DNA of 64,000 nt from Mesorhizobium prunaredense. GTDB taxonomy: Bacteria > Pseudomonadota > Alphaproteobacteria > Rhizobiales > Rhizobiaceae. The notes below the pieces were generated by a model. It did not search any database, was not told the DNA's origin, and saw only the letters and a program-made list of their open reading frames with translations. A program made the position numbers and the translations under genes. Each line of letters starts with the position of its first letter. Position 1 is the stretch's first letter. The stretch covers positions 124,001 through 188,000 of the forward strand of contig NZ_FTPD01000006.1 in the NCBI RefSeq assembly GCF_900156895.1, in the 5' to 3' direction. Shown piece after piece: positions 38,376-46,898 of the stretch.

Positions 38376-38687
38376 TTAGGACCTGAACTCGTCCGCAATG
38401 TCATAATGTTCGACACTTGCTGACTCGATAAACAGGCGCGCCTCTTCGGGTAGTTTACGCGGGTTGCGCCAATCTTCGCCGAAGGCGGTTTGGATGGCGG
38501 TTAGATTTTCCCAAATCTGAACCATACAGCGGCTCCGATCATCGCTGCCGGGCAATGGCCTTCCGGCATAAAAAGCCACCAAACCCGGCTGAGTGCGCAG
38601 CCACGGATGACCCTTTGTAAACCCGAATTCCCTGAACTCCGCCTCTTTGCCAGGAACCACGGTGCAGCGGTAAACGCGCATAATCAT
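38376..38687 (-). CDS. small ABM-like (antibiotic biosynthesis monooxygenase fold) protein
   Basis: The 103-aa protein begins MIMRVYRCTVVPGKEAEFRE and has PGLVAFYAGRPLPGSDDRSR and MVQIWENLTAIQTAFGEDW. This is the dimeric alpha/beta barrel pattern of ABM-type proteins (stress-responsive or small monooxygenases). There are no cofactor motifs, as usual for the fold. Function is unknown. The start could be either of the two Mets. Copy A of the dispersed repeat abuts its stop. Confidence 0.75.
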   Translation of the reverse strand: MIMRVYRCTVVPGKEAEFREFGFTKGHPWLRTQPGLVAFYAGRPLPGSDDRSRCMVQIWENLTAIQTAFGEDWRNPRKLPEEARLFIESASVEHYDIADEFRS

Positions 38688-39024
38688 AACGCCACCCCCG
38701 GTCTAATCGAACTGAAAGCGTTGGCTCGGAGCAAGTTGCTCCGTCTTGATCTCAGGCGCAATCAAAAATAGCCGTCTTTGACTTCGCCCAAACGACCTCC
38801 CCTTGGCGTTGCCATCGCCAGCGATTTCGTCGAACTGTAGTCGCGAAACCAAATTACATAAATCCTACAATGACATAGCGGTGCCAAGTTTCATCCTCTC
38901 CGGTGCGCCAATTGGGATGCACATTCCAAAATCGTGTCGCGCGACGTCCGCTCTTACCCAGAGCAGATATCCCGCATTGACTGGAACGCTCGCCCAGAGC
39001 CACTTGATAAGCGTCTTGAGCAGC
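38688..39024. other. intergenic stretch with repeat copy B
   Basis: About 337 bp without a supportable gene. It holds copy B of the dispersed repeat (38,864-38,913). The minus frame 38865-39056 reads through the repeat in a different frame from copies C and D, so it is probably not a gene. Confidence 0.5.
38864..38913 (-). repeat. 46-bp dispersed repeat, copy B
   Basis: The first 30 bases (CCTACAATGACATAGCGGTG and on) match copy A almost exactly, and TTTCATCCTCTCCGG matches copies C and D. The minus-strand reading is NWRTGEDETWHRYVIVGFM followed by a stop. Confidence 0.78.
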
Positions 39025-39243
39025 TCACCAAGTGGGATCCCGGCCTTCGAGATCATCGTCCGGCACGATCCGCGGTTGGCGACGAAGGGTGGTGTAGGGG
39101 TCCATATAGGCTAGTTTGAGCGCATCGTTCCACAAACTGAATATTTCCCTTAGCGATGCGCCAAATTTGAGCCTAGGAAAGCTTGGCCGTGGCAGTCTGA
39201 GGCCGCGGATGGTGGTCGGGGCTTTGGTGGAGATGTCGGTCAT
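39025..39243 (-). CDS. small protein (72 aa) of unknown function
   Basis: The frame starts at ATG 39243 with a strong AGGAGG 6 nt upstream. It encodes MTDISTKAPTTIRGLRLPRP, then LREIFSLWNDALKLAYMDPY and ends PDDDLEGRDPTW. I recall similar tails (VPDDDLEGRDP.W) in small rhizobial proteins but know no function. There is no signal peptide. It is divergent from the winged-helix/TPR gene at 39370. The frame continuing to 39345 lacks support. Confidence 0.65.
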   Translation of the reverse strand: MTDISTKAPTTIRGLRLPRPSFPRLKFGASLREIFSLWNDALKLAYMDPYTTLRRQPRIVPDDDLEGRDPTW

Positions 39244-39369
39244 GGTGTCCTCCTGTGACGGTGAGAGTGACACCGCTTCCCACTCAGGTCCTTGGCCCGG
39301 ACCTGAAGAGTCCTGAACAGCCCTGAAGTTCGCCTTCAGGGTCATCTTGGATTATCTTGCCGGCGAGGG

Positions 39370-40878
39370 ATGGGTTCTTGGCCAATGGACCTGGAGTTTG
39401 GAAACTATCGTTTGAAACGAGCCGAACGGCTGCTGCTGGGGCCGAAAGGGCCGGTGGAGCTTTCGGCTCGTTCCTTCGACATCCTCGCCATGTTGCTCGA
39501 GAGGCCGGATGACGTGATCGGCAAGACCGAACTTTTCGATGCGGTCTGGCCCGGCCTGGTGGTGGAGGAGAACACGCTGCAGGTCCACATTTCGGCGCTC
39601 CGAAAGCTGCTGTCTGCCGAGATGATCGTGACCGTGCATGGTCGCGGCTATAAATATGCTGGTCCCAAGCCCTTCGCGGCTACGGCCGAGGCTACGGCGC
39701 CGTCCAGACCGTCCATCGTCATACTTCCCTTCGACAACATGAGCGGCGACCCGGAGCAAGACTATTTTAGCGACGGGACTACCGAAGACATCATCGCTGA
39801 GCTTGGCAAGTTCAAGGAGTTTCTGGTCATTGCGCGGAACTCCTCCTTCCAGTTCCGCGGCAAGGCGAATGACCTAGCCGAGGTGGCAAAGAGGCTTGGC
39901 GTCCAGTACGTCGTCGAAGGCAGCGTGCGGAAGATCGGCAACCGGGTGCGGATCGCCGTGCAGCTAATCGATGCGTCCTCAATGGCTCATATCTGGGGCG
40001 AACACTACGACCGGGAACTCGACGACATTTTCGCGATCCAGGACGAAATCACCCAGATGATTGCGGCGCGTCTGGCCCGGCAGGCCAGAACCGCGATTGC
40101 GTCGCGTGCCAGGGCCAGGCCGACCGACAACATGTCGGCCTATGACTTTTACCTGCGGGCGCTGCAACTGGCAGCCACCTATGACTATGACACGGTGCGC
40201 GAAGCTGAACCCTTTCTGCGCCAGGCGGTAAAGCTCGATCCGCGGTTTGCTGCTGCCCACGCCTTGCTCAGCTTTGTAGAGACCCTCAAATTCTTCTGGG
40301 TCTACTACAATCCCGACCTTTTGCACTCCGGACTGAAGATCGCAAGAACTGCACTGCAGCTTGACCCCGACGAGGCGTACGGCCATCTCGCCACCGGCTT
40401 TGCTCTCTTGTACCTGCGCCAATTCAGGCAGGCTGAAATCAGTCTTGACCGTGCGGTTGCGCTCAATCCGAACGATCCGTTCATTCTTAGTATCCGTGCG
40501 CTTTTCCTCAATTACACGGACAGGCCAGATGAGGCGCTTGTTGAAATAACCGAAGCCCAGCGCCGCGACCCATACGCTGTGGGATGGTATGAAGACTTTC
40601 GCGGCATCATACTGACCACGGCTGGACGATATCGCGAGGCAACGGCCTGCTACGCGAAAATGGCGACCGTACCGCGGTGGTCGCTCGTTCGTCTTGCCGT
40701 CTGCCATTCCGAACTCGGCGAAATCAAGCAAGCGCAAGACGTCCTAGCAAAAGTCAAGGCACATTATCCCGGACTACGCCTTGACGAGATCGTTGATGCG
40801 GAAGTGGACTTCTATGTGGATCCAGCCGTGTGCAGCCGCTATCGCGCGATCCTGCAGCGCGTTGACAGGCAAGAATAG
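39370..40878 (+). CDS. winged-helix regulator fused to a TolB_N/FlgO-like domain and TPRs
   Basis: The 502-aa protein has an OmpR-type winged helix (about 8-98: FGNYRLKRAERLLLG, then VHISALRKLL and VHGRGYKYAG). A TolB_N-like domain follows (about 110-240: PSIVILPFDNMSGDPEQDYF), then TPR-like repeats (LDPRFAAAHALLSF, LNPNDPFILSIRALFL). There is no TM helix. It shares its middle and C-terminal organisation with the genes at 35736 and 57223. It is divergent from the 72-aa gene. ATG 39385 (MDLEFGNY) is an alternative start. Confidence 0.87.
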   Translation: MGSWPMDLEFGNYRLKRAERLLLGPKGPVELSARSFDILAMLLERPDDVIGKTELFDAVWPGLVVEENTLQVHISALRKLLSAEMIVTVHGRGYKYAGPKPFAATAEATAPSRPSIVILPFDNMSGDPEQDYFSDGTTEDIIAELGKFKEFLVIARNSSFQFRGKANDLAEVAKRLGVQYVVEGSVRKIGNRVRIAVQLIDASSMAHIWGEHYDRELDDIFAIQDEITQMIAARLARQARTAIASRARARPTDNMSAYDFYLRALQLAATYDYDTVREAEPFLRQAVKLDPRFAAAHALLSFVETLKFFWVYYNPDLLHSGLKIARTALQLDPDEAYGHLATGFALLYLRQFRQAEISLDRAVALNPNDPFILSIRALFLNYTDRPDEALVEITEAQRRDPYAVGWYEDFRGIILTTAGRYREATACYAKMATVPRWSLVRLAVCHSELGEIKQAQDVLAKVKAHYPGLRLDEIVDAEVDFYVDPAVCSRYRAILQRVDRQE

Positions 40879-40990
40879 GCTTTTCGCGGGCCACCATGAG
40901 CTATAGGCACCCATCGACCGTGGGAGCATAAACGCAGCGACATCCGCTCTTGGCTCAAAGCGGCGGTGATTCAGAAATCAATAGGCGCAG

Positions 40991-41037
40991 CAATGACATA
41001 GCGGTGCCCAGTTTCATCTCGTCCGGCGCGCCATAAT
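40991..41037 (-). repeat. 46-bp dispersed repeat, copy C
   Basis: CAATGACATAGCGGTGCCCA and TTTCATCTCGTCCGGCGCGC are shared with copies B and D. The minus strand reads LWRAGRDETGHRYVIAAPID followed by F and a stop, with one extra base compared with the other copies. It lies about 110 bp downstream of the winged-helix/TPR gene. Confidence 0.78.
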
Positions 41038-41254
41038 TTCAAGGACGTAGCAGGGCACCGCAGACTAGAGAGAGAATTTAGTCCGCGATTTAGTCTGCGG
41101 AAGCGCATTGCACCGAAGGTGGGGTGTCGCGCCCGAATGCGGAGCAGCAGCCTCTGATGAAAGTGCAACGATGGAGCCCGCCGCCATCACCAGCAGAAAA
41201 AACGACCCGTTGCCACCGAGAACCGACGCTCTGATTTCGGCTGTGGCGGTGAAG

Positions 41255-41398
41255 CCGACCAATCCGTCGAGGGCATTTCTTCTTCACAGCGGATTGCGTT
41301 GGCCTGAAGCTGCGCCGGATAGGCGTCGGCTGGCTGCACCACCGTCACGTCGATGTTCGACCGCTTCGATATCGACTACTGCGCCGACATCTCTTAGC
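41255..41398 (-). pseudogene. possible remnant of a short-chain dehydrogenase C-terminal region
   Basis: The minus strand contains SNIDVTVVQPADAYPAQLQA and then NAIRCEEEMPS. This resembles the segment after the catalytic helix of SDRs (x-VDVTVVQPGAYPT-x). An in-frame TAG lies a few codons upstream and no Rossmann motif is near. Support is weak. Confidence 0.3.
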
Positions 41399-41560
41399 CC
41401 TTAGCCTACGAAAGACGAGCCGGCCCACTTGTGCCGCGAGGCTAGGGGTCCGATCGCCGAAAATGGTAAACCCGATTCTTACGGCAGCACGAACGAGGCG
41501 AATCGCACCGTCAGCACCATCGGATTTTCTCCGAATGCGCAAAAAGATGGAACGTTTAAG

Positions 41561-41577
41561 TCTACAAAATAAGTAGA
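41561..41577. promoter_or_regulatory. TCTA-N9-TAGA palindrome upstream of tauA
   Basis: TCTACAAAATAAGTAGA, 57 bp before tauA. The same outer half-sites and an AT-rich 9-bp centre recur at 44503 and 46899, each before a sulfur-related unit. It is probably the operator of a regulator that senses sulfur limitation or sulfonates. Confidence 0.65.
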
Positions 41578-41633
41578 ATTAGGGGAAGGATGAATACGCA
41601 GGAAATTTTCGGTGACCAAGAAGGGAGCACCCC

Positions 41634-42647
41634 GTGCGTACATTTTCCAGACGACTTCTACTCATCTCCTCAACGACGGTCGCCGGGGCGCTGGCCTTCG
41701 GCTCCGCCCTCGCAGAGGATCTCAAGCTCACCATCGGCTATCAGACGGTCGTCGAACCTTCCAAGGTATCGCAGGCCGACGGCCTCTATGAAAAGGCGCT
41801 CGGCGCAACCATCGATTGGCGCAAATTCGATTCTGGCGCCGATGTCGTCGCGGCGATCGCGTCGGGCGCTATCGACATCGGCTATGTCGGCTCGAGCCCG
41901 CTTGCCGCCGCCGCCAGCCGCGAGTTGCCGATCGAGACGATCTTCGTCGTCGGTCTGATCGGCGAATCCGAGGCGCTTGTCGCCCGCAACGGGTCGGGCA
42001 TTACCAAGATCGCGGACCTCGCCGGCAAGAAGGTCGCCGTGCCGTTCGTATCCACCACGCACTATTCGCTCCTTGCGGCGCTGAAGCACGAAGGCGTCGA
42101 TCCGAAGACCGTCGAGATCCTCAACCTCAGGCCGCCGGAGATCGCCGCCGCCTGGGAACGTGGCGATATCGACGCCGCCTATGTCTGGGATCCGGCGCTC
42201 GGCCAGATCCGCACCTCGGGCGAGATCATCGTCGATTCCGCCAAGGTTGCGGAATGGGGCGCGCCGACCTTCGACGCCTGGATCGTGCGCACCGATTTCG
42301 CTGAGCAGAATCCGGCCACCGTGACCGGCTTCGTCAAGGTAACCGGCGACGCCTATGCCGACTTCCTCAAGGCGCCGGACGCCTGGTCGACCTCGTCCGA
42401 GCAGGCGGCCAAGATCGCGAAGCTGACCGGCGCGAAGGTCGAAGACGTTCCGCTGCTGCTCAAGGGCTACGTGTTCCCGTCGCTCGCCGACCAGGCGTCC
42501 GACAAATTCCTCGGCGGCGCGACGGTCCAGGCCGTGACCGCGACGTCGGAGTTCCTCAGGGAGCAGGGCAAGATCGACGCCGTGCTGCCGGACTACGGCA
42601 AGTATGTTTCCGCGAAATACGTGTCCGAGGCAGCCGCCTCCAACTGA
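41634..42647 (+). CDS. tauA: taurine ABC transporter substrate-binding protein
   Basis: The 337-aa protein starts at GTG 41634 (GGGAG 7 nt upstream). Its export signal has twin Arg (MRTFSRRLLLISSTTVAGAL). The mature part follows E. coli TauA closely as I recall it: GYQTVVEPSKVSQADGLYEK, ATIDWRKFDSGADVVAAIAS, VPFVSTTHYSLLAALKHEGV and ERGDIDAAYVWDPALG. It should bind taurine or related sulfonates in the periplasm. First gene of tauABC. Confidence 0.94.
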   Translation: MRTFSRRLLLISSTTVAGALAFGSALAEDLKLTIGYQTVVEPSKVSQADGLYEKALGATIDWRKFDSGADVVAAIASGAIDIGYVGSSPLAAAASRELPIETIFVVGLIGESEALVARNGSGITKIADLAGKKVAVPFVSTTHYSLLAALKHEGVDPKTVEILNLRPPEIAAAWERGDIDAAYVWDPALGQIRTSGEIIVDSAKVAEWGAPTFDAWIVRTDFAEQNPATVTGFVKVTGDAYADFLKAPDAWSTSSEQAAKIAKLTGAKVEDVPLLLKGYVFPSLADQASDKFLGGATVQAVTATSEFLREQGKIDAVLPDYGKYVSAKYVSEAAASN

Positions 42648-42730
42648 CGCGCATCCTCCCAAGCGCGCTAGCGCCCGTCCCGTCGTTCATTCCTCTGGCG
42701 ACGGGGCGGGCAAACCTTTGAGGGCCGACC

Positions 42731-43504
42731 ATGCCGACGCTTTCGCTGAACCAAGTCACCATACGCTATGACGGCGAGCCGCGGCCGGCAATCGGCAGCA
42801 CCAGCCTGACGCTCGACACGGGCGATTTCGTCGTGCTTACCGGCCGGTCCGGCTGTGGCAAGACCTCGCTACTTAACGTCGCCGCAGGATTCATCACCCC
42901 GTCGTCCGGCACGGCCGGCATAGACGGCCGGTCGATCACGACGCCGGGCGCCGACCGTGCCGTGGTCTTCCAGAACGATGCGCTGTTCCCCTGGCTGTCG
43001 GCCCGCGACAATGTCTCCTTCGCGCTGAGGATGCGCGGTGTGCCGAAGGCCGAGCGCGACCGGCGCGCGGACGAACTGCTTGAGCGCGTTCGGCTCCCGA
43101 AAGCCGGTGGCAAGGCGGTATGGGAACTTTCCGGCGGCATGCGTCAGCGCGTGGGACTTGCCCGCGCGCTCGCCGCCGATCCGGACTTCCTCTTGATGGA
43201 CGAGCCGCTCGGCGCCCTCGACGCGCTGACGCGCGAGCGCATGCAGACGCTGCTCCTCGACATATGGGCCGGCGCAAACGTCGGCGTGCTTATGGTGACG
43301 CACGGCATCGAGGAGGCGCTGCTGCTCGGTACGCGCGTGGCCGTCATGGCGCCGGATCCGGGCCGCATCGTGCGGGTCATCGAGACCGGCTTCGGCCGGC
43401 GCTATGTCGCTGGCGAGCCGGTCCGGTCGATCAAGGCGGACAAAGACTTTATCGCCGGCCGGGCGGAACTCGCCGACGCCATCTTCGACGGAGAGCCGGC
43501 ATGA
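42731..43504 (+). CDS. tauB: taurine ABC transporter ATP-binding protein
   Basis: The 257-aa ATPase has Walker A GRSGCGKTS, Q-loop FQNDALFPWL, signature LSGGMRQRVGLARAL, Walker B FLLMDEPLGALDAL and switch VTHGIEEALLLG. FPWLSARDNV and the following sequence fit the TauB/SsuB subgroup. It powers uptake through TauC. Its stop overlaps the tauC ATG (ATGA). Confidence 0.95.
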   Translation: MPTLSLNQVTIRYDGEPRPAIGSTSLTLDTGDFVVLTGRSGCGKTSLLNVAAGFITPSSGTAGIDGRSITTPGADRAVVFQNDALFPWLSARDNVSFALRMRGVPKAERDRRADELLERVRLPKAGGKAVWELSGGMRQRVGLARALAADPDFLLMDEPLGALDALTRERMQTLLLDIWAGANVGVLMVTHGIEEALLLGTRVAVMAPDPGRIVRVIETGFGRRYVAGEPVRSIKADKDFIAGRAELADAIFDGEPA

Positions 43505-44406
43505 GCGCGCTGTTTCGCCCCATGGCGCGGCCAGATCTCGAACGCCTCGCCCCATTCGACACCGAGCTTTCCGACCACGACCGGCCGGACGCGCTGTCGG
43601 TACCATGGTCCAGGCCCGCTCCCGAGCCTACCCGCAGCAAACGCTGGTCGGCCCGCTGGATCAGCGTCGCGACCATCATTGTCGTGCTCGCAGCTTGGGC
43701 ACTGACCGCGGCGCTCGGCATCGTCTCACCGGTCTTCCTTCCCTCGCCAGCAGCCGTCGCCGCGAAGTTCGTGTCGGTCGCCACCGAGGGTTTCGTCGAT
43801 TCGACGCTGCTCGAACATCTCGGCGTCAGCCTCGCCCGCGTCTTCGCTGCGCTGATAGCCTCCCTCATCGTAGGCGTACCGGTCGGCATCGCGATCGGCA
43901 TGAGCACGGTCGGCCGCGGCATCTTCGATCCGCTGCTCGAATTCCTGCGTCCCATTCCGCCGCTAGCTTATCTGCCGCTCATCATCATCTGGTTCGGCAT
44001 CGGTGAGCCGTCGAAGGTTCTGGTGATCGCGATCGCCATGCTTGCGCCAATCGCACTCTCGACTGCGGCCGGCGTCAAGGGCGTGAACCGCGAGCGTATC
44101 AACGCCGCCCGCTCGCTCGGCGCGACCAGGCGGCAAGTGCTCGCCCATGTCGTGCTGCCGAGCGCGCTGCCTTCGATCCTCACCGGCCTGCGCATCGCGC
44201 TCGGCGCCGGCTGGACGACGCTGGTCGCCGCCGAACTCATCGCCGCCACGCAAGGCCTCGGCTTCATGATCCAGTCGGCCGCCCAGTTCCTCGTCACCGA
44301 CGTGGTGATCATGGGCATTTTCGTCATCGCCGGCGTCGCTTTCCTGCTCGAATTCGTCATCCGCAGAATCGAAGCCGTTCTGGTCCCTTGGGCCGGCAGG
44401 GACTGA
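43501..44406 (+). CDS. tauC: taurine ABC transporter permease
   Basis: The 301-aa permease has a cytosolic N-terminal extension (about 55 residues) and six TM helices. PLLEFLRPIPPLAYLPLIII and GIGEPSKVLVIAIAMLAPIA, with AARSLGATRRQVLAHVVLPS (the EAA-type loop), are typical of TauC. ATG 43501 overlaps the tauB stop; the longer frame to 43120 is inside tauB. No tauD follows. Confidence 0.95.
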   Translation: MSALFRPMARPDLERLAPFDTELSDHDRPDALSVPWSRPAPEPTRSKRWSARWISVATIIVVLAAWALTAALGIVSPVFLPSPAAVAAKFVSVATEGFVDSTLLEHLGVSLARVFAALIASLIVGVPVGIAIGMSTVGRGIFDPLLEFLRPIPPLAYLPLIIIWFGIGEPSKVLVIAIAMLAPIALSTAAGVKGVNRERINAARSLGATRRQVLAHVVLPSALPSILTGLRIALGAGWTTLVAAELIAATQGLGFMIQSAAQFLVTDVVIMGIFVIAGVAFLLEFVIRRIEAVLVPWAGRD

Positions 44407-44502
44407 CCCCCAAACGGAGTCACTACGAGAACGGGAATCTAATCGGTCCGCCTGCCGCGCAAACCCATTCCAAAAGCTGCTCGATAAAAGCAATCGACAA
44501 CG

Positions 44503-44519
44503 TCTACTAATTTACTAGA
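44503..44519. promoter_or_regulatory. TCTA-N9-TAGA palindrome upstream of the middle unit
   Basis: The site GTCTA-CTAATTTAC-TAGAC (44,502-44,520) repeats the palindrome seen before tauA and ssuA. It lies 38 bp before a 51-codon ORF and upstream of the 111-aa/FAD gene pair. Confidence 0.62.
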
Positions 44520-44557
44520 CTAATAGAGTCGGAGGAAACCCAGACAGGAAACTCAAG

Positions 44558-44713
44558 ATGCATGACATCGCGCTGACGCTGCCTGCGGACCATGTCTCGA
44601 TCCGTCCGCGCGTGGGTGCAATGCCGCCTCTCGGCGCGTTGCGTTCGGCTTGCATCTATCTCGCGTTCGCGTTCTCCCCGGCGTTCACCTTCGCCGTCGT
44701 CGGCGTCATCTGA
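44558..44713 (+). CDS. candidate 51-aa small membrane-type protein
   Basis: This small frame starts at ATG 44558 (AGGAAA about 8 nt upstream). It encodes MHDIALTLPADHVSIRPRVG, then ALRSACIYLAFAFSPAFTFA and ends VVGVI. The last 25 residues are hydrophobic and could form one TM helix. It is the first frame after a copy of the shared palindrome. I recognise no family; it could be a small regulator, a transporter accessory or a leader peptide. Confidence 0.45.
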   Translation: MHDIALTLPADHVSIRPRVGAMPPLGALRSACIYLAFAFSPAFTFAVVGVI

Positions 44714-45064
44714 TTTGTATCTGGCAAGCCCGGGGGGCGTAGTCGAACGGCTCCATGATGGAGCCTGAGGTGATGGAGGAGATTGCATGTCGGTCGAGTT
44801 CACCCACGTCCCGACCATAAGCCGCAGGCATCTGCCGCAATATCTTTCGTCGAATGGCCAAGAGGCTCGCAGCCAGCGCCTGATGCTCGAAGGTGCAGTC
44901 CCGCAGGCATCCTGACCAACATGGACGTCGACGCCGAGACCGCCCGGCATCGCCCTCACCCACTGGTCAGGAAAGATCGGGACAGGACTGTCGGGCGGTT
45001 CCGTCCGGCGCGTGTGAATCTTTCAGTTCGCTTGCGTTTGTTTGGCAAATCACAGGAGGAGTTG
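44714..45064. other. 351-bp stretch with one very small ORF
   Basis: A 42-codon frame (44,787-44,915; MSVEFTHVPTISRRHLPQYL and on) has a strong GGAGGAG 6 nt upstream but no recognisable motif. The + frame of the next gene also stays open from 44,922 (MDVDAETARHRPHP). I cannot decide between a small gene and leader sequence. Confidence 0.4.
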
Positions 45065-45400
45065 ATGACACGCTTGCTTCCCGCACTGCACGAAGGCCAC
45101 GCACCGGTCTATCTGCATCAGGCCTTTTCGGATGCCCTCGACGCCTTTGAAGGTTGGGAGCATCGCATGGACGAACCGCTGGTCGAATTCGAAGGTCTGT
45201 CGATCCCCATCAGCTCGGTTTTCGGGCGAATGCGAAGCTGTTCAGATCTGCTTCCGATTCGCATTCTGGAGGATGTCGCCGCGATTGTCCCCGAAAGGCT
45301 TCTTGCCTCTGGCGAAGAGCAATTGACCTATGCTGACGCCGCGCGCGTGTTGCGGGCACTTTGTGTCGAGCGTCTTCGCAATGTTGAGATCCCGCGGTGA
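45065..45400 (+). CDS. unrecognised 111-aa protein coupled to the FAD gene
   Basis: ATG 45065 has AGGAGGAG about 5 nt upstream. The protein begins MTRLLPALHEGHAPVYLHQA, is acidic and mostly helical by composition, and contains SSVFGRMRSCSDLLPIRILE and ADAARVLRALCVERLRNVE. I recognise no domain. Its stop touches the ATG of the FAD/NAD(P)-binding gene, so the two are translated together and may form a complex or pathway. A longer start at 44922 is in frame. Confidence 0.65.
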   Translation: MTRLLPALHEGHAPVYLHQAFSDALDAFEGWEHRMDEPLVEFEGLSIPISSVFGRMRSCSDLLPIRILEDVAAIVPERLLASGEEQLTYADAARVLRALCVERLRNVEIPR

Positions 45401-46800
45401 TGACGGTTGCCTATCGCGGAAAATGGAATTTGGCCGCCCCTACGGTACCGACCAGGTCGATTGCAATCATCGGCGGCGGTGCAAGCGGGGTGCTGATGGC
45501 GGCGCATCTCCTGCGAAGCGGCAACGCCGGCCTCGAGGTCACCATCGTAGAAAAGCGGGCCTCGCTCGGGCGAGGTCTCGCCTATTCGACCGACCTCCCG
45601 GAGCACGTTCTCAACGTCCGGGCAGCCAACATGAGCGCCTTTGCCGATGATCCCGACCATTTCGCGCGCTGGCTGAATGCACGGAGCATTCCCATCGATG
45701 ATCCGACCACGTATTTTGCCCCCCGTCAGCTCTATGGCGAATATCTTGGAGAGTTGCTGACCGAGCCTCAGCAGAAGGGTGGTCCGCGATTGCGGATCGT
45801 CGATGAGGAATGCGTCGAGATGTTTCAGCGCAGCGATTATATAGAGCTGCGCCTTGCCAACGGATCCAGCATCGTTGCGCAGCAATGCATCCTGGCCACA
45901 GGTCACGACCGTACAGCGAACCGCGGCGGGTCGCTGCTTGCACCCTCGAACGAGCAGCAAGCCGCCTTGCCCGGACCGGCCGATCGCGTCCTGATCCTCG
46001 GTACCGGTCTCAGCATGGTCGATACCTGCCTCTCGCTGCTGCTTCGCGGACATGTCGGGGAGATTGTCGCCGTTTCACGCAGAGGCCTGCTCCCGGCCGT
46101 GCACAAAAAGACCAGCCCCATCGTAGTTCACGGAGCCGACATACCGCTCAACCAAAGTCTGCCGGAGTTCGTCCGCTGGTTCCGGGACCTCGTTCGCTCG
46201 ACCGAGGCGCGCGGCGGCGGCTGGCGTGACGTCGTGGACGGCTTGCGCCCACACAATCAGGCGATCTGGCGGGCCTGGCCGGATGCTTCGAGACGACAGT
46301 TCTTTCGGCATCTAAAGGCGTGGTGGGATGTTCACCGGCATCGAATGGCGCCCGAGGCAGGCGAGCGGCTCTCCAACGCGATCGCAAGCGGCCAGCTCCG
46401 CGTAATTGCGGGACGAGTGCTCGACGTGACACGCGACGACGCCGGTTTCGCGGCAAGGATACGCCGTCGAAGCAACCAGCTCGTCGAGGAAATTCGGGTT
46501 GCACACGTCTACGAATGCGCCGGCGTCATTGCCGACCCTGGCAAGAGCGCGAATCCCCTGATCCTGTCGCTTCTGGCGGCCGGCGTGGCCCGAGCGGATC
46601 CGCTTCGAATCGGCCTCGACGTCGCCGCCGATGGCGCCATGATCAGTCGAGACGGCGCTTGCAACGATCGCATCTACGCCGTGGGACCAGTCACCCGCGG
46701 CACTTTTCTCGAGATCGAGGCGGTTCCCGACATCCGCATCCAGTGCCAGCATCTCGCCGGTTTGTTGGTCAAACAGCCCGCCTCGATGCGGAGAGCCTGA
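45400..46800 (+). CDS. FAD/NAD(P)-binding oxidoreductase (YdhS/HpnW-like)
   Basis: The 466-aa protein has an N-terminal dinucleotide fold (SIAIIGGGASGVLMAAHLLR) and a second GxGxS/G motif at VLILGTGLSMVDTCLSLLLR. HVLNVRAANMSAFADDPDHF is typical of the YdhS-type FAD-NAD(P)-binding family (PF13454). Near the C-terminus IYAVGPVTRGTFLEIEAVPD is the FAD-contact segment. The reaction is unknown. ATG 45400 overlaps the preceding stop. Position between tau and ssu suggests oxidation of a sulfur compound or a flavin-redox role, but this is inference. Confidence 0.85.
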   Translation: MTVAYRGKWNLAAPTVPTRSIAIIGGGASGVLMAAHLLRSGNAGLEVTIVEKRASLGRGLAYSTDLPEHVLNVRAANMSAFADDPDHFARWLNARSIPIDDPTTYFAPRQLYGEYLGELLTEPQQKGGPRLRIVDEECVEMFQRSDYIELRLANGSSIVAQQCILATGHDRTANRGGSLLAPSNEQQAALPGPADRVLILGTGLSMVDTCLSLLLRGHVGEIVAVSRRGLLPAVHKKTSPIVVHGADIPLNQSLPEFVRWFRDLVRSTEARGGGWRDVVDGLRPHNQAIWRAWPDASRRQFFRHLKAWWDVHRHRMAPEAGERLSNAIASGQLRVIAGRVLDVTRDDAGFAARIRRRSNQLVEEIRVAHVYECAGVIADPGKSANPLILSLLAAGVARADPLRIGLDVAADGAMISRDGACNDRIYAVGPVTRGTFLEIEAVPDIRIQCQHLAGLLVKQPASMRRA

Positions 46801-46898
46801 GACGCGTCAAGTAACACCGTCGAAGGGCGGCGCCGTCGTCTGCAGCAGGTTGGTGTTCGGCAGTTCTCAGTCGTACGGGTAAACTATTCCCGATAAAT

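Larger units (their letters stand above)
40879..41633. other. 755-bp gap with degenerate sequence before the tau genes
   Basis: The gap contains repeat copy C (40,991-41,037), a 10-bp inverted repeat (CCGCAGACTA 41,058-41,067 / TAGTCTGCGG 41,091-41,100), a possible dehydrogenase remnant, and the palindrome before tauA. The frames here are short, and their codon use looks random. I read it as a decayed boundary between the accessory block and the sulfur cluster. Confidence 0.55.

Noticed and set aside
38865..39056. 63-codon minus frame through repeat copy B
   Set aside because: It reads the repeat in a different frame from the one shared by copies C and D, and it has no ribosome site.
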